This document shows, in pieces, positions 56,941 to 64,000 of a stretch of DNA of 64,000 nucleotides. The stretch is from positions 1 to 64,000 of the forward strand of contig JAENRP010000077.1 of assembly GCA_024741835.1 (NCBI GenBank), in the 5' to 3' direction. Numbering within the stretch: the stretch's first letter is position 1; every line of letters starts with the position of its first letter. The notes under the pieces were generated by a model that was not told the origin of the DNA, made no database searches, and was given only the letters and a program-made list of their open reading frames with translations. The position numbers and the translations under genes were made by a program. This DNA comes from Diplocarpon mali (lineage: Eukaryota; Ascomycota; Leotiomycetes; Helotiales; Drepanopezizaceae).

Positions 56941-59900
56941 ATGACTTCAGTCCTACTAGCACAGCCTCTCAATTTTTCTATGAACAATATCATGACACAG
57001 ATGGGCACGTCCGGTAGGGCTCAGATCTATGATCCGGAATTGCAGCGGAGATCAAAGACGGCAGAAGACAAAATTCGTGGCCGCGAAAGAAGCCGCCAAG
57101 ACAAGAATAAAGACGGCGGCGGGCGAGGCTCGCCAGGCGAGGCCGCTGATGGACACTCGTCGGGCACTGATCGGCCACTTAGGAAGCGTCGTAGGAGTCG
57201 CAAAGGCTTAGATAAAAAATTCGAGTGTCCCCAGGATGGCTGTGGCAAGACTTACTCTAGAGCGGAGCATCTGTAAGAACACACAGCACTCTCACAGTAC
57301 ATATAAATCCATGACACTGATCAGGCTTAGTTACCGACACCAACTCAATCATACGCCCAAACAAATATATAATTGTGATTTTCCTGAATGCTCCCGTACA
57401 TTTGTCCGTCAAGACTTATGTAACAGGCACCGGGATCGCCATACCGCCAAAGGTTCGCAACTGCACCGCAAGGATTCCATGTTAGGACATGCTCATGCCT
57501 CTTCACCAACATCAGAGCTGGGCCGACCCGTTTCCGCCCATAGCTCAACTTCGCCTGAAATCAGGCGATCAAATCTTGCTGGAGTGAAGTCACGAGCCAA
57601 CCAACTTCAGTACCACTCACCACAGGAGTCAAATCATAGCACCTATTCTCCCGTCTCCAATCCTATGTCCGGAACTTATCCTGGTGTCCCGTCCTCAAGT
57701 GGAACAGAAAACTTTCAAGGAGGTATTTACCAACGCTCGAATAGTGATAGCGTTCCTAGACAAGACAAACCAAATGCAGCTCCAAGTGGCAGACCTCAAC
57801 GTCACCCGAGCTCTGGAATCTCCGATTCCAAGTCAGTTGACTTTTCAAGACCTCCATTGCAGACCACTATAGGCCCTTACAGCTTATTATCTTCCGCTTC
57901 GGCAAATTTGGGTTACCACAATACCCAGCCCAGTGCACAGCCATACGTCAGTCAGCAAAACTTTACTCCTTTCACATTGCCTCCTCCCGGGTTTTCTACG
58001 ACACCGACTTCTATTGTATCTACTCGAGAACCTGAACCACCATACCCTACCTCCATGTCGACAGATTACTCAAGTGAGACTACTCACCATGCGCAATCTG
58101 GTCCAGATATGATGCTTCTAGACCAAATGGCAGTTCCGAATACGATGCCGGTGTTCGGTGGTGAGGGCTACAACCGCTCTCCGTTTGCTATTCCAGAGGA
58201 CTTTGTTGCATATCTGTTTAGTGGCCAACAGCTGGACAACCCTGCCTCAATGGGTCAAATGGGCCAACAAGGTCACGCGAAGTAAGTTTACGAGACCATG
58301 AAGATGTTTCTCGATGCTAATGCGTTGTAGCTATCCGGATTCCCAAAATCAAAATCAATATTTCGCCCAATTTTATCCTAATGATATCAATCTTGGTGGC
58401 TTCTTCCCCGCTAACCAGCAATCCCACCACCCTATGGCTGTCACTAGCTTGCTCGATACCAGTTTGCCTGAAACCACTTTGTCCGAAGAAAAAAGTCAGC
58501 AAATCGTAGATCTGATCAAAGAACGCTTTAACGAAACAGATCACGCCCCGGTTGCACGACAGAAGGAAGCTCTTCTAGAAGGCGATCGCAGCGATGATAG
58601 CCACCTGCTCAGTCGTAAAATGATGCAAACTTATGTTGGTAGTTATTGGTATCATTTTAGCGACCAAGTGCCAATATGTAGGTCTACGTCTGCATATATA
58701 TTGACACAAGTGTTATTACTAACAGCATGAGCAGTGCATAAACCCACCTTTTCTCCCGACAGAACTCCAAATCTTCTACTGATAGCCATGATGGCAATCG
58801 GAGCTTCGTGCCTTGACAAAGTCCACGGTCACGAGGTCACCCAAGCAGGAGCCGAACTTTCGAATTTCCTTGCGTGGCATCTTCGATGGGAAATTTTCAG
58901 TGATTATCATTTCAGGCCCCCGGCGAAGCTTTGGGTCTTTCAAGCCCTACTTCTCCTGGAATTGTACGAAAAGATGTACTCAACAAGAGCCTTGCACGAA
59001 AGAGCTCACATTCATCATGCGACTACAATCACCTTGATGCGCCGTGGCAGCTCGCTCATTGGAAGATCTGCTCTCGATTCTCCGCCTAGTGTTCGGGATG
59101 ATAAGCTAGGACAAAATGGCTCCCGCCAATCCTCAACAAGTGGCGCGAACACCCCCGACGAGTGGTGGAACCATTGGATCACAAACGAGGCAACTCGCCG
59201 GGCAGCATTTGCAGCGTTCGTGATTGACTCGACCCACGCCACCATGTTTGGCCACTCAACAGTCATGGTGGCACATGAAATGCGACTTCCACTTCCTTGT
59301 GATGAAACACTCTGGTCCGCTACCAACAGCGCCGAGGTCGGCAGGATCGAAGCTAATCTACATGCCAATGGAGTAAAGCCAATCTCATTCTTGGAAGGTC
59401 TTAAGAGAACTCTCAATGCGCAAGAAGTGCGAACGAATTCGTTCGGAAGAACTATCCTCATGGCTGGTCTCCTCAGCGTCAGCTGGCACATGAACCAACG
59501 TGACCTTCAAGTGAACTCTCTTGGGGTGTCTCAAGCTCTCGGGGGGCGGAACAAGTGGAGAGGCTCTCTCACAAGAGCTTTCGACCTCTGGATGCAAGAT
59601 TTTGATAGATCTTTGGCTCGTAATTCTGAAAAAGTCTCAGGGCCCTACGCTGAGAAGAAGGAAGACAATTTGGTATTCCAAGGCAGAAACGTCCTCCATC
59701 ACTTGGCTCATATGGCAATGCATGTGGACATAGTTGACTGCCAAATATTTGCCAGAGCCAAGCGACTCCTAGGCCGTACAATCGGTTCACAGGACTTGAA
59801 CAGCGCCCAACGCCGCATGAGAGATGCATGGGCGCCATCGGCCAAGGCTCGAGATGCCACATGGTACGCCCTTCGATTTCTGAGCACGGTACTTCTGCCC

Positions 59901-60296
59901 GAAGACTCGGCTTCGCATGTTACGCGGACTAGCTTCAATGACCCGCCGTTTAACTATTCTGCACGCGACGATGTGCTGCTAAATCGAACATGGGTGATGT
60001 ATTTTGCTGCTCTCATCGTCTGGTCTTACGGTTTCGCCTTGGAAGGTCCCACAACATCCCCAGTACCAGCAGCATACGATTTTGAGGAGCAAGTGCGTGA
60101 TATGCGATCCTATCTCCGGAGGCTTAGCAGCGTACGCTCGCCAGAAGATTTGAAGTCCGTCCGAGGCTTCAATGGCTGCAGCGGAATGTTGATGGTCCTT
60201 CGCACTGTTTTTGAGAAGACAAGATGGGAGTTGCTTCATGAGGCGGCGCTATTGCTCAGTAACTGTATTTTATTAATTGGGGGGCAGCAATCATGA
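56941..60296 (+). CDS. C2H2 zinc-finger plus fungal-specific transcription factor
   Basis: Exons 56941-57272, 57331-58281, 58331-58677 and 58735-60296 give 1063 residues; introns are 58, 49 and 57 bp with CTGAT or CTAAY branch points. A basic stretch (about 80-92, RKRRRSRKG) is followed by two C2H2 fingers: Cys96/Cys101/His114/His118 and Cys126/Cys131/His144/His148. The first intron falls between the cysteine and histidine pairs of finger one. A long Ser/Pro/Gln-rich linker leads to the fungal-specific regulatory domain (about 545-900), with the ATRRAAFAAFVIDS helix typical of it. The layout matches the Adr1/Klf1-like group of fungal regulators, which control carbon use, stationary-phase or wall genes. 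The target genes here are unknown and no neighbouring cluster suggests them. Confidence 0.88.
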
Positions 60297-60711
60297 TATG
60301 ATTTAGCATGATAAATTTTGCATGACTTGGCGTCAGTGGTCTTTCTTGCTGTATATTATCGCATGGTATTGGGTTAGGGATCAGGGCATGTCAAACTCAA
60401 CAAATATGGCGCGGGACTTTTTTTGATACGCGCATGCTTGTATACCCAGGAATCATTGTTTTCTATGCAGTACGATTATCTGCAATTTTTATTCAATGAA
60501 AATATCGATCGATAATCTAAGTGGCGCTATGCTTACAACAGTTCTGATTAATATCTCGCACAACAATGTCAAATCACTCATTTAGGGCTCCATTCAAGTC
60601 CCCTGTTCCTTAGATACCTTAGGCCTGTATTCATGTTCTTAAGTGAGAAATGGCGTCTTTGTTTACTTACCACTGACGCCCACCTGACCATTCAGGTTCT
60701 ATGACCAATAG
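60297..60711. other. 3' flank of the C2H2 regulator gene
   Basis: About 415 bp, AT-rich, holding the probable 3' untranslated region of the regulator and the start of the third repeat island. No gene is seen. Confidence 0.5.
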
Positions 60712-61678
60712 CTTTTTTTCCTTCTAATATGCTGTATTAGTTCTGGACTATATACTATGAGCGAAAAGAGCTATAGTAAAGAAACAAAGGGGGGAACACA
60801 ACAAGAGGAGGGTCTTCTAAAGAACCAAAAACAAAAGAGAGAGCACCACGATTGGGCAAGCCTAGAGGAAGAGTTGGGAACAATACCCAAGTTGGAGGTG
60901 TATTCGGAGATTATTGGCTGCACACGGCCACCTTGCTTTCTAAAGTACATCGTAGGTCTCGTGTTTATCCTTCATCCAGCATACGCCAGTCATATGACTT
61001 TCTATCACAAGATCTCTTCGTTTTTAGCCCTCTACAATAGTCGAATTTATATATAAGGAGAGACTAGCCTAAAAACTCCTTGTATCTTTACTATTTTGCC
61101 TAGTATACTTGTAATTCCTGCTTTCTTAGATAGGAGTCTAACCTATACCTTAGTCGATAGTTATTCCCTTTAGGTCTTAGGCGAGTACGTTCTTAAAAGG
61201 CGCCTTAATAAAAAGAGTCGCCTTAGGTTCTCTATTCTAAGATAAGCCCTTTACGCTAATAGCGGCCATTTATTTGATTATATTAAGCGTCTTGCTAGTC
61301 GGCGGTGGCTCTTGATTAGAACCCCTTCTTATCAACTGTATATGAAATTATTAAGATATATCTATCCTCTTCCTTTTCTTCCTCCTCCTTCTTATATATT
61401 ATAACCTGCCTTTTTCCCTTTGCATCTTTACTAAGACTTTCGTTTAGTTATAGATGTATTTTTAAATAATCCTAGAGTGCGCAAGTAGAGGCCGAAAGTA
61501 GAGGGTATTTGTAAAAGAGGTAGTATAGTAGAGATAAAAAAAATTCATTCTGAAGTTTCCGAAAGTTCTAGCTTTATTCGAATTACGGTTTGATTATTTC
61601 GTAGTTAAATAGACTCAACCTCGGCTCTGCAGACTCCTTGAAAGAATCTGCAGGTTCGTAGGAGATACCGCTTTAAGA
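60712..61678 (-). repeat. AT-rich dispersed repeat, copy C, with nested insertion
   Basis: The reverse complement runs from the CGGTATCTCCTACGAACCTG start at 61678 to the tail at 60712 with all family landmarks. The copy is about 260 bp longer than the others because foreign sequence (60777-61038) interrupts the tail; sister copies run straight through at that point. Confidence 0.7.
60777..61038. mobile_element. Insertion of about 260 bp nested in repeat copy C
   Basis: Comparison with copy D shows continuous repeat sequence on both sides of this block. The block is clearly less AT-rich than its host and is bordered by TAG on both sides, which may be a 3-bp target duplication. I see no terminal inverted repeats or tRNA-like promoter, so the class (SINE-like, MITE or captured DNA) is open. 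A 99-codon open frame spans it but also runs into the host repeat. Confidence 0.4.
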
Positions 61679-62344
61679 TTTTCAGTCGCCGTCTCCCTGA
61701 CCAATTCCCTTAAGTCTATGTAATTGATAGGTTACGACCCACCATATGAGCTCCTAGGTAAGTTTCCACAAATCGCAAATTATATTATAGAATAAACAAC
61801 TTATCTATAAACCCGAAAAGGTTAAGGTTGGACGGAACTAAGTCAGTAGGATAGACAGCGCGGCTAGTTTTCTTTTCATTATTTTCGGACTTTAGATTCA
61901 ATGGTCAAGTTCGAGGTTACTTGAAGGATGGCGAACAGTCTTGTTGAAGAGGAAGGAAGAAGTCGTCTAACTGGCGAAGAACCTTCCCATCTGTTAGACG
62001 GCTTAAGCTTTGAAGAATCATGCCAATTAATAGGTCATCTGTACCAGGAAAGAAAAAAATTGAGTCTTCTTAGAAACAAAACAATACGCTCCACTCTCGC
62101 CCATCACCTCGTTCGCCACCTTGCCAGGATCTGAAAATAAGAGGAGACAAATTATCAGCAATTATTACGCTGATCATCTACCACTATCTACTGAAGCCCA
62201 CAGATGCCAGATCATAGTAGAGACACTTGATAGGAGAAGTTTTGAATGATGCTTGTTATCTGGTGATTAGGCCATAATCACACATATATTTTTGAGATAA
62301 CTAATAAACATTGGTTTCTAAGGGTAGACGACGGCTCCAAATCT
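61679..62344. other. Unique spacer between repeat copies C and E
   Basis: About 670 bp that does not match the repeat family. It contains one small open frame, listed separately, and otherwise nothing recognisable. Confidence 0.45.
61928..62134 (+). CDS. Possible small orphan reading frame (68 aa)
   Basis: ATG-started with adenine at -3, and less AT-rich than its surroundings. The predicted protein is charged and amphipathic: a Glu/Arg/Ser-rich first half, then a helix-prone Leu/His/Arg segment (NKTIRSTLAHHLVRHL). It has no signal peptide or membrane helix, and I recognise no family. It sits between two decayed repeats, so it could be a gene remnant, a leftover of a mobile element, or chance. 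I could not join it convincingly to other exons. Confidence 0.22.
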   Translation: MANSLVEEEGRSRLTGEEPSHLLDGLSFEESCQLIGHLYQERKKLSLLRNKTIRSTLAHHLVRHLARI

Positions 62345-63000
62345 ATATGCGGTTCTCTTATGAACATGCAGACTCTTAAAAACTCTGCAGGGCCGAGATT
62401 GAGTTCTTTCAACGTCGATATTACACCTTAACGCAATGAAACTAGCATTTCTCGAAAGCTCTAGAGATAAAAACTTTTTACTTGTATTATAATATACCCT
62501 TTAATTTTTACCTCTACTTATATTCTCTAGGATTATTTAGATATATAGCTATAACTAGATGGATGGCTCAATAATATATATAAGGGGCAACAAGGCGGGT
62601 TATGGTATTGAAAGAGTGGAGCAAATGATATATTTCAAAGCCTTTACAGGAGTGAACAAAAAGAGTTATAGTTAGATGACTGCTACTAACTTGTAAGACG
62701 CTCCATAAGGACTTAATAAGTAGCCGCTTCTAGCGAGGAGGGCTTGTGCTAGAATAAGAAACCTAAGGCTATCTATCTCCTTCCCTGAGGAGATACCTAC
62801 ATAATACTTGGAGTGACTAGCTATTAACCAAGGTATAAGAGTTAGGCTCTTATGTAGGCAAATAGTACTTTATGTAAACTAGACTAAACAGTAAATTGCG
62901 AGTCTTTATACTAATTTCTGCTTATACCTAGTATAAATATAGCGTTTCCCGCTCCTGATATATTAAAACTAGTATAGAATAATAAAAGGGGAAAAAAATT
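62345..63000 (+). repeat. AT-rich dispersed repeat, copy E
   Basis: It runs from an ATGAACATGCAGACTCTT-type start to a tail with ATTAAAACTAGTATAG and AATAAAAGGGG near 63000. It is strongly diverged but collinear with copies A and B, and has no open frame. Confidence 0.65.
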
Positions 63001-63059
63001 TCGATCCTAGGTTAAAATACCTAAAAAATTATTTTCAGGGTATAACTCAACACTTATAT

Positions 63060-63545
63060 AGGGTGACTCCTACGAACCTGCAGATTCTTTTAAGAGTCTA
63101 TAAAGCCGAGATTGAGTCCTTTCGACTGCGAAATATCAAATCCTTAGCCGAATAAAGCTAGAACTTTGCGAAAGCTTCTAGACCAATTTTCTTTTTCACT
63201 ACTCCTTTTATAAATACCTTGAACTTTTGACCTCTGCCTACGTACCTTTAGATAATTCAAATACACAACTATAAATGAAAGAAAGGCTTGGTAGTAGGAA
63301 GAGGCGGGGATAAGGCGGTTTATAACATAAAAGGAAAAGGGGGAGGATTACGTTTCAAAGACTTAGCCTTAATTTTAAAAAAGAATCTAAAATATTTACC
63401 TTCGAGAGCTGAAGTTGATAAGAAGGGTTATAATCGATAGCTACCGCTGAATATCAAGACGCTTAATATAAATAAATCAATAGCTTCTATTAGCAAGAAG
63501 AGCTTATGCTAGTATAGGGAACCTAAGGGGACTCTTACTTTCAAG
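63060..63545 (+). repeat. AT-rich dispersed repeat, copy F (3' truncated)
   Basis: It starts with GACTCCTACGAACCTGCAG and follows the family through CTATTAGCAAGAAGAGCTTA and GAACCTAAGG, then stops near 63545 where unrelated sequence begins. It lies head-to-tail with copy E. Confidence 0.65.
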
Positions 63546-64000
63546 TTACAGCTTTTCCCCTCGGTAGCATCGGCTCACAAAGATTGAGTAACGAATAATG
63601 GGTTTTAGCAGTTTCTACTTACAAACAAGATACTCAATTTTAGCTCAGAGTCTTTTCTCGTCATCTGAGAAGGAAGAAGTACTGTGTAGATATGCAGCCA
63701 TAGTCTGGTCATGCGCCTACCTGGGCTCCTGCTGAGCAGACGCATAACACAAGCATTATTGGTAATTTAGCAATATGTTATAAAAAATGGAGACTTTCGA
63801 GTCTCAAACTTCCTGCTTTTTAAACCAACTTCATTTTTGAAACCTCGAAGTCTCGATATCTTCAAGTGAAGTCGGCCATGAGTTAGACAAAGTCGACAGT
63901 TCGAGTATGTGCATCTGCAGATTACCCATTTATTCAACCCTATGATTCTTGTCCTGGTAAGAATATGGCCTCCCTCCGCGGAGATGCTTTTTTTCCTTGC
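63546..64000. other. Unique flank at the window end
   Basis: About 455 bp of non-repeat sequence with no credible open frame and no RNA gene recognised. Confidence 0.45.

Noticed and set aside
10000..60300. A biosynthetic, nitrate-assimilation or defence gene cluster
   Set aside because: The neighbours of niaD, the kinase-like gene and the RBR ligase are unrelated housekeeping genes. No nitrite reductase, nitrate transporter, PKS, NRPS, NLR or similar gene was seen.
60757..61056. 99-codon plus-strand frame in repeat copy C
   Set aside because: It crosses the boundary between the host repeat and the nested insertion, so it is unlikely to be a real gene.

Overview
The window is nuclear DNA of a filamentous ascomycete (Pezizomycotina). 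The evidence is short introns of 44-127 bp with GTRNGT donors, CTRAY branch points and AG acceptors, the gene repertoire (assimilatory nitrate reductase, a myosin-less chitin synthase, a C2H2 plus fungal-specific-domain regulator, a fungal Sap30), and AT-rich decayed repeats that look like RIP debris. A leotiomycete is my best guess, but nothing here proves the class. Coordinates given for spliced genes are outer CDS limits; exons are listed in the evidence.

Layout. Positions 1 to about 10,000 are gene-poor: GC-rich, repeat-rich DNA with one convincing gene, a small secreted cysteine-rich protein (3484-3783), followed by an AT-rich repeat block (8.5-9.6 kb). From 10.0 to 43.0 kb is a conserved block: a mitochondrial PPR protein (-) divergent from SRP68 (+), which converges on nitrate reductase niaD (-); then UPF2/NMD2 (+), class VI-type chitin synthase (+), an RNF216-like RBR ubiquitin ligase (+), SEH1 (-), a divergent protein kinase (-) and mitochondrial Lon/PIM1 (-). 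From 43.4 to 46.4 kb is a second AT-rich repeat island. From 46.8 to 60.3 kb come BRO1 (-), MDJ1 (-), SAP30 (-) and a C2H2/fungal-specific transcription factor (+). From 60.7 to 63.5 kb is a third repeat island.

Functionally this is mostly unlinked housekeeping: mitochondrial expression and protein quality control (PPR, Lon, Mdj1), secretion and trafficking (SRP68, Bro1), RNA surveillance (Upf2), nuclear pore and TORC1 signalling (Seh1), chromatin (Sap30), the cell wall (chitin synthase) and nitrogen assimilation (niaD). No biosynthetic or defence cluster was seen. No tRNA, rRNA or CRISPR was found.

Most worth a second look: the spliced six-cysteine secreted protein in the gene-poor end; the RBR ligase with a hydrophobic hairpin inside its in-between-RING domain; the kinase-like protein with altered catalytic-loop and DFG motifs; the NIT4-like palindrome set among GATA sites upstream of niaD; and a dispersed AT-rich repeat family with about eight fragments, a terminal-inverted pair and a nested insertion. 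I found no clear evidence of a wholly new multi-gene system.
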